This document shows positions 26,649 through 36,138 of a DNA stretch of 64,000 nt, in pieces. The notes under the pieces are model-generated. The model searched no databases. It had not been told where the DNA came from and worked only from the letters and a program-made list of their open reading frames with translations. This DNA is from Sphingobacteriales bacterium. Its GTDB lineage: Bacteria; Bacteroidota; Bacteroidia; Chitinophagales; Chitinophagaceae. Made by a program: the position numbers and the translations under genes. The DNA lies in assembly GCA_004144185.1 (NCBI GenBank), contig SEFP01000001.1:620001-684000 (forward strand). The letters run 5' to 3'. Numbering within the stretch: the first letter of the stretch is position 1; each line of letters starts with the position of its first letter.

Positions 26649-27488
26649 GTGACAGACACTGATTTTATCCGCGCGGCTCTGGCCGAAGACATTGGGCCGG
26701 GCGACTACTCCACCCTGGCAGCCATCGAACCTCAGGCAGCCGGCAAAGCAATCCTGAAAGTAAAAGAAGATGGTATCCTGGCCGGGATGGACCTGGCCGA
26801 AAAGATTGTGCATTTCCTGGAACCCGAAGCGCAATTCCGGATGTTCCGGACCGACAGCGACCGCGTAGCCAAGGGCGATATTGCCTTTGAACTGAACGCA
26901 CGGGTACATACCCTGTTACAGGCCGAGCGACTGCTGCTGAACTGCGCCCAGCGGATGAGTGGGATTGCGACACTGACCAGTCAGTACGTTGCCAAAATCA
27001 AGGACTATAAAGCCAAGGTGCTAGACACCCGGAAAACAACCCCGTTGTTCCGGAAATACGAGAAGCAGGCGGTAGCAATCGGTGGCGGCGTGAATCACCG
27101 GATGGGCCTCTACGATATGGTGATGCTCAAAGACAACCATATCGACTTTTGCGGAGGCATTGCCAAAGCCTTGCAGAAAACGCGGGCGTACCTGGAGCAA
27201 CATGATCTGCCGCTGAAAATTGAAATCGAAACCCGCAGCCTCGACGATGTCCGGCAGGTACTCGATGCCGGCGGAGCCGACCGGATTATGCTCGACAACT
27301 ATGCGCCGGAACTGGTCGCCGAAGCCGTTCAACTGATTTCCGGAAGCGCCGAGACTGAAGCATCCGGCGGCATCCACATCGATAATATTATAGCTTATGC
27401 CCAGGCCGGGGTAGATTTTATTTCTGTTGGCGCTATCATTCACCATGCCGTTAGCCTCGACCTGAGCCTGAAAGCCCAACTGGCGTAG
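26649..27488 (+). CDS. nadC: Quinolinate phosphoribosyltransferase (carboxylating)
   Basis: The product is 279 residues from the GTG at 26649. It makes nicotinate mononucleotide from quinolinate and PRPP in NAD synthesis. The motifs EDIGPGDYST, RMSGIATLT, DTRKTTPLFRKYEKQAV, GGGVNHRMGLYDMVMLKDNH and the C-terminal IDNIIAYAQAGVDFISVGAI are all characteristic. nadA and nadB are not in the window. The lipid kinase gene starts 19 bp after the stop, so the two are probably co-transcribed. Confidence 0.96.
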   Translation: MTDTDFIRAALAEDIGPGDYSTLAAIEPQAAGKAILKVKEDGILAGMDLAEKIVHFLEPEAQFRMFRTDSDRVAKGDIAFELNARVHTLLQAERLLLNCAQRMSGIATLTSQYVAKIKDYKAKVLDTRKTTPLFRKYEKQAVAIGGGVNHRMGLYDMVMLKDNHIDFCGGIAKALQKTRAYLEQHDLPLKIEIETRSLDDVRQVLDAGGADRIMLDNYAPELVAEAVQLISGSAETEASGGIHIDNIIAYAQAGVDFISVGAIIHHAVSLDLSLKAQLA

Positions 27489-27507
27489 TCCAGGCGTCTA
27501 TCTGATT

Positions 27508-28377
27508 TTGAAGCAGCTCATTTTCATCGTCAACCCCCGTAGCGGAACCGATCGGGTCAAAGCGATTGAAACCGCGATTGCAACAGGCATCGACCCACAG
27601 CAGTACCAGGTTGCAATCCGGATCACCGAGCGGGCCGGTCACGGTATGGACCTGGCGCGGGAAGCGGCGAATCAGGGTGCCTTTGCCGTGGTGGCAGTCG
27701 GCGGCGACGGCTCCGTAAATGATGTGGCGACCGGACTGTACGGAACGGATACTGCACTGGGAATTTTGCCCAAAGGCAGCGGCAATGGATTTGCCCGCTC
27801 CCTGTCGATTCCGCTCGATCTGAACCAGGCCATCGCCCGTATCAATTCCGGAAAGGTGGTGGCTGTGGATGTCGGTTTTGCCAATGACCATTTATTTCTG
27901 TCGAATGCCGGAGCCGGCTTTGATGCAGAAGTCACCGACGCGTTTGCTCACAGTCACGTACGCGGCTTGAAGACGTATGCCCAAATCATCCTACGTAAAC
28001 TCTTCACCTATCAGGCCCGACCGTATACGTTGCGGATCGATGGGATAGCAACAGAGGAAAAAGCGTTTATGCTGGTGGTGGCCAATGGGAATCAGTTTGG
28101 CTACAACTTCCAGATTGCCGCCGATGCCGACTGTACCGATGGATTATTCAACGTGGTGCTGGTCCGGAAATTTCCGCACTGGGCCGGTCCGTTTATTGCC
28201 CTGGATTCGATGCGGGGACGGATGCATAAGAACGCTTTTGTCAAAACCTGGACGGCCAAAACCATCGAACTGGAAGCCGCACATCTGAAGTATTTTCAGA
28301 CGGATGGCGACACCCGGACCTGTGACGGAACGGTTACGTTCCGGATGGTTCCACAAGCACTAAAGGTCATTTGCTGA
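27508..28377 (+). CDS. Diacylglycerol/lipid kinase (YegS/BmrU family)
   Basis: The product is 289 residues with a TTG start at 27508; no ATG lies before the conserved core, so the exact start is uncertain. IVNPRSGTDRV and VAVGGDGSVNDVATGL are the family's phosphate- and ATP-binding motifs, and LGILPKGSGNGFARSL follows as expected. The C-terminal half is the beta-sandwich with the DG(L/T)FNVVLV segment. Substrates in this family include diacylglycerol, phosphatidylglycerol and sphingoid bases; the last is possible because some Bacteroidota make sphingolipids (inference). Confidence 0.88.
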   Translation: MKQLIFIVNPRSGTDRVKAIETAIATGIDPQQYQVAIRITERAGHGMDLAREAANQGAFAVVAVGGDGSVNDVATGLYGTDTALGILPKGSGNGFARSLSIPLDLNQAIARINSGKVVAVDVGFANDHLFLSNAGAGFDAEVTDAFAHSHVRGLKTYAQIILRKLFTYQARPYTLRIDGIATEEKAFMLVVANGNQFGYNFQIAADADCTDGLFNVVLVRKFPHWAGPFIALDSMRGRMHKNAFVKTWTAKTIELEAAHLKYFQTDGDTRTCDGTVTFRMVPQALKVIC

Positions 28378-28487
28378 CCTAGCTAGACTCCCCTTTCAGC
28401 GTATACAACCGGTTATTTTTACAAGTTATTTATTTTATCACCGTTCGCTCTAACATTTACTGGTGACTTCTTTTCAACCCAACGGCC

Positions 28488-30110
28488 GTGTATAAATACG
28501 TTATTCTTGCGCTGGCCATTCTGGCAGTGAGTTGCCAGACACGGGAAGCGATGCATCTGGAAAAAACAGTCTTTCGGATCAACCTTTCCTCGGGTTCACT
28601 CGAAAGTCTGGACCCTGCCTATGCAAAAGATTTATACACCATTTGGACGGCTCGTGCAATCTATAACACCCTGATCGAAGTCGATTCAGCCGGACAATTA
28701 CAACCGTCTCTGGCGCACCGTTGGGACGTCTCACCTGATGGCCGGACGTGGACGTTCCATCTCAGAACCGATGTTTTCTTTCAGGATAACGCGCAGTTTC
28801 CGGACGGAAAAAGCCGCCGAATGACTGCCCCGGATGTGGTTTATTCATATGCCAGAATCATCAATCCGGCGACTGCATCCTCAGGTGCCTGGATTTTCAA
28901 CGACCGGGTTGACTCAAAAAATCCGTTTGAAGCGCCCGATGACAGCACGTTTATGCTGCATCTAAAGCAGCCTTTTGCTCCGCTTCCGGCCTTGCTGTCG
29001 ATGGCGTATTGTGGCATCGTTCCACACGAAGTAGCCGACCACTGGGGAACGGACTTCAGGAGGCATCCCTGCGGTACGGGACCGTTCCAGTATGCTGCCT
29101 GGGAAGAAGGCACAGCCTTGATTCTGCACAGAAATCCGCATTACTGGGAACGAGACGCCTCCGGAAAATCGCTGCCTTATCTGGATGCCATCCAATATTC
29201 ATTCTTTGACAGCAAAGCCACCGAGTTTCTTTTATTTCTGCAGGGTAAGCTGCATTTTGTGAATAATATTGATGGTTCCTTCAAGGATTTGGTGCTGCTT
29301 AAGAACGGGGTCGTAAAGCCGGAATTCCGGAACCGGTTTCAGCTCCAGCATGGCAGTTATCTGAATACCGAATACCTGGGCATCTTAGTGGATACAACCA
29401 ACAACCTGCTTCAGAACTCAGCACTCCGGTACCAACTCGTACGCCAGGCGATTGGGTATGCGATCGACCGGGAACAGATCCGCCGATACTTCCGGAACGG
29501 CTTGGTACTGGTGGCCGATGGCGGATTTATTCCGCCGGGATTGCCGGGTCATTCATCCAAACCCTCTTGGGCATTTACTTATGATCCGCAGAAATCAGCC
29601 CGGCTGATGACCGATGCGGGATTCTCGGGTGGGAAGGGATTGCCACCCATCACAATCCAGACACCTGATAATTATCTCGACATTGTTCAGTTCGTTTGCA
29701 ACCAGCTGGCCGAGGTTGGAATCGTGGCGCGTCCGGAAGTAATGCAGCCTAATATTTTGCGGCAACAGATGAGTGCTTCCAAAAGTCCGATGTTCCGTGC
29801 GCAGTGGATTGCCGATTATCCGGACGCCGAAACCTACCTCGCATTCTTCTACAGTCCCTTGCCTGCACCGCCCAATTATACCCGCTTCCGGAACCGGCAA
29901 TTTGACAGTTGGTACGAATCGGCGGTGAAACTTCCGGACTCCGAGCGGTATGAACAGTATCGTCAAATGGACTCTCTGGCGATGTCGGAAGCATCGGTCA
30001 TTCCGCTGTTTTACGATCAACTCAACCATTTTTTACAGCCCACCGTTCGCGGTTTCAGCAGCGATCCAATGAACACTATCGACCTGCGGCGGGTGCAGTT
30101 ATCTCCTTAA
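28488..30110 (+). CDS. Peptide-type ABC transporter substrate-binding lipoprotein
   Basis: The product is 540 residues, an SBP_bac_5 protein. The lipobox LAVSC puts the acylated Cys at 16. Family features are LEPDLA-like LDPAYAKDLYT, LQPSLAHRWDVSPDGRTWTFHLR, RHPCGTGPFQ and AIGYAIDREQIRRYF. The start is a GTG at 28488. No permease or ATPase gene lies next to it, so it works with a transporter encoded elsewhere or has another binding role. The upstream region holds TATTTTTA (28414-28421), one mismatch from a -7 box. Confidence 0.9.
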   Translation: MYKYVILALAILAVSCQTREAMHLEKTVFRINLSSGSLESLDPAYAKDLYTIWTARAIYNTLIEVDSAGQLQPSLAHRWDVSPDGRTWTFHLRTDVFFQDNAQFPDGKSRRMTAPDVVYSYARIINPATASSGAWIFNDRVDSKNPFEAPDDSTFMLHLKQPFAPLPALLSMAYCGIVPHEVADHWGTDFRRHPCGTGPFQYAAWEEGTALILHRNPHYWERDASGKSLPYLDAIQYSFFDSKATEFLLFLQGKLHFVNNIDGSFKDLVLLKNGVVKPEFRNRFQLQHGSYLNTEYLGILVDTTNNLLQNSALRYQLVRQAIGYAIDREQIRRYFRNGLVLVADGGFIPPGLPGHSSKPSWAFTYDPQKSARLMTDAGFSGGKGLPPITIQTPDNYLDIVQFVCNQLAEVGIVARPEVMQPNILRQQMSASKSPMFRAQWIADYPDAETYLAFFYSPLPAPPNYTRFRNRQFDSWYESAVKLPDSERYEQYRQMDSLAMSEASVIPLFYDQLNHFLQPTVRGFSSDPMNTIDLRRVQLSP

Positions 30111-30135
30111 CAACAGAACTAAAATTTACTTTTTT

Positions 30136-30486
30136 ATGCAACCGTCCATTCCGGAACTTTTCAAAAAAGCGTATGCCGCTTTCAACAACCGAGATATTGC
30201 TGCCGCCCTCGAAACGATGCATCTGGACATTGAATGGCCGAAGGCATTTGAAGGCGGTTACGTGAGTGGCCAGGATGCGATCCAGGAGTACTGGACCCGC
30301 CAGTGGACCGAAATCAATCCACAGGTAGAACCCATGTCGATCGCGGAACGACCGGATGGCCGGTTCGCTCTGACGGTTCATCAACTGGTTAAAGACCTTT
30401 CCGGTCAGGTACTTTTTGATGGATTGGTAAACCATGTATACACCCTGGAGGACGGTCTTCTGCGGCGCATGGATATCGAAGCGTAA
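30136..30486 (+). CDS. NTF2/SnoaL-like protein
   Basis: The product is 116 residues, the usual size for a single cone-shaped NTF2-like domain. The first helix carries the AAFNNRDIAAALETMHLDIEW pattern, followed by GGYVSGQDAIQEYWTRQW, both typical of SnoaL-like proteins. These range from isomerases to ligand-binding proteins, and no catalytic residue set is clear. It lies 25 bp after the peptide-binding lipoprotein gene, perhaps in one transcript. Confidence 0.82.
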   Translation: MQPSIPELFKKAYAAFNNRDIAAALETMHLDIEWPKAFEGGYVSGQDAIQEYWTRQWTEINPQVEPMSIAERPDGRFALTVHQLVKDLSGQVLFDGLVNHVYTLEDGLLRRMDIEA

Positions 30487-30564
30487 GGGTTACAAGTCTA
30501 CAAATCCAACCGCTTACAAGATCGCTCAAGCAGTACGCCCGTTATTCAATACGTTTCCGAACAG

Positions 30565-31725
30565 CTATCCCACCCGAACGGCTTCACCCAGCACCGGTTC
30601 TTCAATCCAGACCACACCCGGCGTAGCGCCTGCTTTAAACGAACCAATGGTCTGCTCTAAGCCCAGCGCCTGCGCACCGTTCCAGGTCGCCCAGCGCAGC
30701 AGCTCTTCCCAAGTCAGTTCCGGAACCAGCGCCTTCAAAAGCTGAAGTTCACCCAGTACCGACAGCTGGTGATTGGAGGCCAGGCTATCCGTTCCGATAC
30801 AAATGTCCTTTGTAATACGGCGCAGCATCGCCACATCCGGAAGGCGGCCTTCGATGTAGCGGTTGGCATTCGGACAGAGGCACCAGTACGTTTCCGGAAA
30901 ACGGGCCTCGATGGCCTGCACTTCTGCTTCAGTAGTGGTAGTATTGTGCACCAGCATCAGTGGCTTCTCTGTGGGCAACCACTGCGGCCATACATCCAGC
31001 GCGTCCTGCCCATAAGGCTCAAAAAAGCTGATGTCGAGGCCCAGGCTTTGAAACAAGCCGTTCACGCCTCCACTGCCATCCCGGTACAATTCCCGTTCGT
31101 CCTCCGACTCGCCGCTGTGGACGGACAGCCGGGAGGTTTCGGGCGCAGTACCAATCATCCGGAACAACTCCGGAGAAACCGAATACGGTGCGTGCGGGGT
31201 AATGCTTTGCTGATGAAGGCCCAATGTTTCACTTTGGGAAGCATAATCCTGCCAGACCGTCCGCGCCGTGTCCATCCGATAACCGGCCGTCTGGGGAATA
31301 AATCCGCTGGTTTCCACGAAGGTGTGAAAAACCATCTTTCCGGATGCCCGGAGGTCGAGCGCATCATTGGTATTGGCGATATCACCAATGGCGACGACAC
31401 CAGCCTGGTACAAAGCATCAAAGGCCTGTTGCCGCGCGGTTTGTCTGGCAGCATCCGTTGCGGTCCGCTGTTGCATCACCAGTTGCAGAAAAACCATCAG
31501 CCCCGTGCCTTCCGGAATCACACCTTTCAGGTGCGACAACTCCAGGTGGCAATGTGCGTTTACAAAACCCGGACACAGGATTCCGCGATCAAAAAAGCGA
31601 TCGGGAATTGCCCCGGCATCCGCGGCATGAATCGCTACGACTTCTCCGGAAGCATCGGTTTCGATACAGCTTCCAGCAGGCAAAAACCGGTGCCCGTCAT
31701 GAATCTGGGGTGCAGTAAAAATCAT
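30565..31725 (-). CDS. Amidohydrolase-family metal-dependent deaminase
   Basis: The product is 386 residues. CPGFVNAHCHLELSH carries the metal-binding HxH, SITPHAPYSVS and SVHSGES supply further ligands, and IGTDSLASNHQLSVLGEL the conserved Asp. The fold is the cytosine-deaminase/chlorohydrolase branch. In Bacteroidota this form is often assigned as aminodeoxyfutalosine deaminase of menaquinone synthesis, but S-adenosylhomocysteine deaminase-like activity is also possible; no menaquinone gene is adjacent. It converges with the NTF2-like gene. Confidence 0.82.
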   Translation of the reverse strand: MIFTAPQIHDGHRFLPAGSCIETDASGEVVAIHAADAGAIPDRFFDRGILCPGFVNAHCHLELSHLKGVIPEGTGLMVFLQLVMQQRTATDAARQTARQQAFDALYQAGVVAIGDIANTNDALDLRASGKMVFHTFVETSGFIPQTAGYRMDTARTVWQDYASQSETLGLHQQSITPHAPYSVSPELFRMIGTAPETSRLSVHSGESEDERELYRDGSGGVNGLFQSLGLDISFFEPYGQDALDVWPQWLPTEKPLMLVHNTTTTEAEVQAIEARFPETYWCLCPNANRYIEGRLPDVAMLRRITKDICIGTDSLASNHQLSVLGELQLLKALVPELTWEELLRWATWNGAQALGLEQTIGSFKAGATPGVVWIEEPVLGEAVRVG

Positions 31726-31850
31726 CCTTCAGCAACAGTTAATAACAGGTCATTCCAGCGTCAGCAGCAACTCCAATCTTCCGGAATCATGATCCGGCAG
31801 CATACAGCCACCGGACAACGATTCTGGAAGATTTGAAATTGAAACTGGCC

Positions 31851-33710
31851 TTATGATTTGAAATGTTTCAGCAGAATTACTTCTTTAGGGGTCAGCAGGC
31901 GGTATTTGCCCCGTGGAACGTTCTTCTTGGTGAGGCCGGCAAACATCACCCGGTCCAGTTTCTCCACGCTATAGCCGAGGTGTTCGAAGATGCGGCGTAC
32001 AATCCGGTTGCGCCCGCTGTGGATCTCGATTCCGATTTCCTGCTTGCTTTCCAAGTAGGAAACGGCATCCGCTTTGATCTCGCCATCCTCAAGGGTCAGC
32101 CCCGCTTCGATCTGGTCAAAATCAGCTTTCGTCAAATCTTTATCGAGCGTAACCTGATAGATTTTTTTGCACTGGTATTTCGGATGCGTCAGGCGCTGGG
32201 CCAGATCTCCATCATTGGTCAGCAGCAACACGCCGGTCGTATTGCGATCCAGTCGACCAACCGGATACAGCCGTTCGGCTTCTACGCCTTGCACCAGCTC
32301 CATTACCGTCCGGCGATCGGCCTCGTCTTCGGTTGTGGTAATAAACCCTTTGGGCTTATTGAGCAGCACATACGCTTTGGCAGGCTCAGGCTTTACGACC
32401 CGCCCTTCAAAGGTTACGCTATCCCCTTCCTGAATCCGGTAGCCAGGCGTGGTCACACTTTCATTATTCACATGCACCTTGCCACTCTTTACCAGTTCAC
32501 CCGCCTCGCGCCGTCCGCAGATACCGCTGTGCGCCAGGTATTTGTTCAGCGTCATGCCGGTGGTGCTGATAGAGATTTTTTTAGGGGCCAGTTCGTCGTC
32601 TTCGTAGTCTTTAGCGCGGCGACGGGGTCTGGATTCCTCCCGGCCCTCATGGCGGTCCGTGTCGCGTCCGGGACGCTCGCCATACGGACGGTTTCCGCCA
32701 TCAGCACTCCGGTTGAACGGCTTCGGATCGCCGTCGTTCCGGAAGGACGGACGGTCGTCGCGGGTTCCGAAAGACCGCTTTTCATCTCCGCCTTCACGGT
32801 TGAATGGCTTGCGGTCGCCATACGGCTTGCGATCCCCAAAGGATTTACGCTCCCCACCTTCTTCTGCGTTGAAGGGCTTCCGGTCGGGACGATCCCCAAA
32901 AGGCTTCCGGTTTCCAAAAGACTTGCGCTCCCCGCCTTCTTCCCGATTAAATGGTTTACGGTCTCCGAAGGATTTGCGTTCACCCCCCTCTTCTCTATTA
33001 AAAGGTTTCCGGTCTCCAAAGGATTTACGCTCGCCACCTTCCTCGCGATTAAACGGTTTCCGGTCAGGGCGATCTCCAAAAGATTTACGCTCCCCAGAAG
33101 AGCTGCGTTCGCCGTATGGTTTACGATCGCCAAAAGACTTACGCTCGCCGCCTTCTTCTTTGTTGAAGGGCTTCCGGTCGGAACGATCCCCAAAAGGCTT
33201 ACGGTTTCCAAAAGACTTGCGCTCCCCGCCTTCTTCCCGATTAAATGGTTTACGGTCTCCGAAGGATTTGCGTTCACCCCCCTCTTCCCGATTGAAGGGT
33301 TTGCGGTCCCCAAAAGATTTACGCTCGCCACCTTCCTCACGATTAAACGGTTTCCGGTCGCCGTCTTCTCTCCGGACAAATGGTTTTCTGAACGGACGGT
33401 CGCCGCCACCGCCTTCCCCACGGGATTCGTAGGGTTTGCGATCCGGCCGGTCTCCGTCTGTAGGCCGTCCGGAATAAGGCTTTTTAAAGCCACCTCCGCC
33501 TTCGCTACTGCGCGTACCATACGGCTTTTTGAAACCACCCCGATCGCCTTCAGACCTCCGGTCCTGCGGAAAATCACTGGGCTCGCTTCGCTTCCGGAAC
33601 GGCTTTTCACCATCGCCATAATTGGAAGAATAGGCGCGTCCTTCACCTGCTCCATCGTTTGAAGGGCGGGGACGGTTGAGTGGAATGCGTTTACGGTCAG
33701 GCTTTTTCAC
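31851..33710 (-). CDS. RsuA/RluB-type pseudouridine synthase with long charged repeat extension
   Basis: The product is 619 residues from a GTG at 33710. A perfect -7 box lies 25 bases upstream, so the longer TTG frame to 33761 is excluded. Residues about 375-619 are a normal enzyme: an S4 RNA-binding domain (MTLNKYLAHSGICGRREA), then the catalytic domain with GRLDRNTTGVLLLTNDGDLA (catalytic Asp) and HSGRNRIVRR. The first ~370 residues are a low-complexity Arg/Lys/Glu/Gly/Phe tail with eight EEGGERKSFG units. Such tails occur on Bacteroidota members and may bind RNA; this one is unusually long and repeat-built. Confidence 0.92.
   Translation of the reverse strand: MKKPDRKRIPLNRPRPSNDGAGEGRAYSSNYGDGEKPFRKRSEPSDFPQDRRSEGDRGGFKKPYGTRSSEGGGGFKKPYSGRPTDGDRPDRKPYESRGEGGGGDRPFRKPFVRREDGDRKPFNREEGGERKSFGDRKPFNREEGGERKSFGDRKPFNREEGGERKSFGNRKPFGDRSDRKPFNKEEGGERKSFGDRKPYGERSSSGERKSFGDRPDRKPFNREEGGERKSFGDRKPFNREEGGERKSFGDRKPFNREEGGERKSFGNRKPFGDRPDRKPFNAEEGGERKSFGDRKPYGDRKPFNREGGDEKRSFGTRDDRPSFRNDGDPKPFNRSADGGNRPYGERPGRDTDRHEGREESRPRRRAKDYEDDELAPKKISISTTGMTLNKYLAHSGICGRREAGELVKSGKVHVNNESVTTPGYRIQEGDSVTFEGRVVKPEPAKAYVLLNKPKGFITTTEDEADRRTVMELVQGVEAERLYPVGRLDRNTTGVLLLTNDGDLAQRLTHPKYQCKKIYQVTLDKDLTKADFDQIEAGLTLEDGEIKADAVSYLESKQEIGIEIHSGRNRIVRRIFEHLGYSVEKLDRVMFAGLTKKNVPRGKYRLLTPKEVILLKHFKS
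32800..33356 (-). repeat. Tandem repeat encoding EEGGERKSFGDRKPFNR units
   Basis: Eight units of about 51 bp carry EEGGERKSFG, some spaced by extra DRKPF segments. A block of about 110 bp near 32887-32995 recurs almost unchanged near 33182-33290, an offset of about 294 bp, showing recent duplication of a multi-unit segment. Confidence 0.85.
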
Positions 33711-33735
33711 GGCAGCGGTGCGTTTTAGGAACCGG

Positions 33736-33743
33736 CAAAGGTA
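33736..33743 (-). promoter_or_regulatory. -7 box for the pseudouridine synthase gene (TACCTTTG)
   Basis: A perfect TAnnTTTG box followed by C on the minus strand lies 25 bases before the GTG at 33710. Confidence 0.6.
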
Positions 33744-33882
33744 AAACGGGAATGCCCGCAATCCCGAATTGCACCGGCAAGAACGCAGAATTATGATTTA
33801 ATGAAGGTTTTGTTTCGGTACTATAATGCGCTGACACCCGTTCCATTCCGGAAAAAAGGTCCGTTTCCATCCCTATAACACG

Positions 33883-35976
33883 CTATTCCAGTACATAGGC
33901 CCCATGAAGCGGAGTCGCATGGAAAGGTTGATGCAGTGCGGCACAGGAATCGGCCCAGGCCTGTATCCGCCAGCGACTGTTCCCACCGCCTACCACCAAA
34001 ACCTTCGGCCGGAAGGCGGCTTGTAAAACTGTGGGAAGCAGACCTTTCAACGGTCGGGCGACCAACAATACGTCCACCGGAAACGGAAGAGGTGCAGCAA
34101 ACCGGTTGGCCGAGTCGGTATACAACACCACCGTTTTTCCGGCAATGCGCCAGACTGCATTCCGGACCGTCACCGGACGTTGGCGCCAGGCCCGATAGCC
34201 GGTCCGGACTGTTTTCAAAGCCCCTCCCAGGGTATCTTCCGGAACCACAGTCAACAGAGGTGTTGCGCGCGTTCCGTGTAAATGGTCGGCCAGCGACACC
34301 TGATTCGCCGGATACACCACCAGCCGGTCCTGTTGATGCGCGGTCAGCTGACTGGCAATCGAAATTCCCAACAGCGCCATTGTGAATCCACCCGTTGCAA
34401 AGAGCGCCCACGTACGCCGGTGAATGCATCCGATCGCCACCGATCCGATCAGGCCGTACCAAAGCAGCAGTTCCGGAAGCGACAGATACAGATGCTGGGC
34501 CGCCGCCGGGTTCAGTGCCTGCATCAATCGGATAAACGCGTTGAATGCCTGTACAAAAACGGTCGTGAGGTCCCCGATACTTCGGGAGAGCGCCGGCGCA
34601 CCCGCAAACAGAAGTACGCCAATGCCGCCAAACAACGCGATGATGCCGACCAGCAGCCAGGCCACAAGATTGGACAGGAGAAACCAGACCGGAAAATTGT
34701 GGAAATAATACACCGACAGCGGAGCCACCAGCACCTGTGCGCAAAAGCTGACCGCCACCGCGTTCCAAAGCACCCGCAGTACCGGCTGCCGGACCATCAC
34801 CCGCTTCCGGACATGCGGATACAACAGGACTATCGACAACACCGCCAGCACCGATAACTGGAATCCAACTTCATACAGCCACATCGGCCGAAAACAGAGA
34901 ATGAAAAATACGCCTGCCAGCAGTGTGTTGATCGTATGATGGCGGATATCCAGCAGGATGCTGGCTGCCAGCAGCGTAAACACAACCGCTGCCCGGATGG
35001 CCGACGGCGGTGCTCCGGCCAGGAGCACATAGGTCCATACGGCGATAAAGCCAAGACTGTATTGCAATCGGCGTCCCCACACCCCGCGCACCAGCAGCGG
35101 TATAAAAAAGAACACCAGAAATAAGGTAGCCAGGTGCGATCCGGAAATAGCCACCACATGGATCACGCCGGTGTCGGCGTAGGTTTTGCGCAGGTCGGGA
35201 TCAAATGAAGTCTCGTTGCCCAGCAGCATCGCCTGGAGCAATGCCCGGGTAGCAGGATCAGTTACGTTTCGGTCGAAGGTTACCATCGCCCACCGGTTCA
35301 TCCGGCGGATCAGGCCATCCTGCGTGGCGGCATGTCTTCCGGAAAGGAGCACCTCCCGTTCCGGTAGCAATACCTGATGATGCATATTTCTCCGACCGTA
35401 GAATCGCCGGCTGTCGAATCCGAATGGATATTGGGGCCTATTCTGAAGTTGAAGAACATTGGCTACGAGAAGCGTATCGCCCCACTGGTACGGGCACGCC
35501 GCACTGCTTTTAAAGACGGTCAGGAGTACACCGCCGCTAGCGGGTCTGAACGTAGTGGTGTCCAGCACCGCCAGGGCCTCCGTTTCCAGTCGCCAGGTTT
35601 TAGCCGTGGATTTGGGTTCCTGCGTTACGCGTAGCAGCAATCGCAGACTTGAATCGGTCTGATGCCCTACCCAGTCGGTCCGGTTCCGGATATCAGCTAT
35701 TCCGGCAACCCCATACCCTGCCAGGGCCAGAAAACTTATAAAGACAGCAAACCGCAGCAGCAAATAGCCGCTTCCAAAATGCCGCACCTGACTGAGAATA
35801 CCCAATCCCAGCAGCAGAGACGCTATGGCCCCAACTATCAGCCATCCGGAAACCGCCTCTGGCATCGCATCGTACAGGGCAATGCCGCTGATAAAGGGCA
35901 GCAGGATCCGGAAGAAGGGAATTTCCTCCCAGAAAGCTGCGTCCCGTTTGGGCCATCGTTTGGGTGCCGTATGCAT
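33883..35976 (-). CDS. comEC: ComEC/Rec2-family DNA uptake channel protein
   Basis: The product is 697 residues. N-terminal helices and a DUF4131-type soluble domain (about 100-220) precede the competence domain: LRKTYADTGVIHVVAISGSHLATLF is its signature, followed by about ten membrane helices to residue ~530. The C-terminal ~160 residues lie where a metallo-beta-lactamase domain is found in Bacillus ComEC, but no HxHxDH motif is visible; the region is short and degenerate. ComEC is the inner-membrane channel for transforming DNA. No other competence gene is adjacent. Confidence 0.92.
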   Translation of the reverse strand: MHTAPKRWPKRDAAFWEEIPFFRILLPFISGIALYDAMPEAVSGWLIVGAIASLLLGLGILSQVRHFGSGYLLLRFAVFISFLALAGYGVAGIADIRNRTDWVGHQTDSSLRLLLRVTQEPKSTAKTWRLETEALAVLDTTTFRPASGGVLLTVFKSSAACPYQWGDTLLVANVLQLQNRPQYPFGFDSRRFYGRRNMHHQVLLPEREVLLSGRHAATQDGLIRRMNRWAMVTFDRNVTDPATRALLQAMLLGNETSFDPDLRKTYADTGVIHVVAISGSHLATLFLVFFFIPLLVRGVWGRRLQYSLGFIAVWTYVLLAGAPPSAIRAAVVFTLLAASILLDIRHHTINTLLAGVFFILCFRPMWLYEVGFQLSVLAVLSIVLLYPHVRKRVMVRQPVLRVLWNAVAVSFCAQVLVAPLSVYYFHNFPVWFLLSNLVAWLLVGIIALFGGIGVLLFAGAPALSRSIGDLTTVFVQAFNAFIRLMQALNPAAAQHLYLSLPELLLWYGLIGSVAIGCIHRRTWALFATGGFTMALLGISIASQLTAHQQDRLVVYPANQVSLADHLHGTRATPLLTVVPEDTLGGALKTVRTGYRAWRQRPVTVRNAVWRIAGKTVVLYTDSANRFAAPLPFPVDVLLVARPLKGLLPTVLQAAFRPKVLVVGGGNSRWRIQAWADSCAALHQPFHATPLHGAYVLE

Positions 35977-36086
35977 CTACGGCGTCAAAGTAGGCACTCA
36001 CTTTAGCTTACCGGAACCGTTCGCACTCATTCCCACACTCATTTTTAAATGGCTGTAATGAATCGGGCGCTGTTTCACCCAACAAA

Positions 36087-36110
36087 AAAGCGCGCCGTAG
36101 GGCGCGCTTT
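36087..36110 (-). terminator. Terminator of the nuoLMN unit
   Basis: A perfect 10-bp stem (36087-36096 with 36101-36110) with a 4-base loop is followed on the minus strand by a T run. It lies 29 bp after the nuoN stop. Confidence 0.85.
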
Positions 36111-36138
36111 CAATCAGTATTAGGTTCCGGATAGTTCG

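Noticed and set aside
31863-33662. A 599-codon open frame on the + strand
   Set aside because: It is the antisense shadow of the pseudouridine synthase gene; the repeats keep the opposite strand free of stops. It has no promoter box and no known domain.
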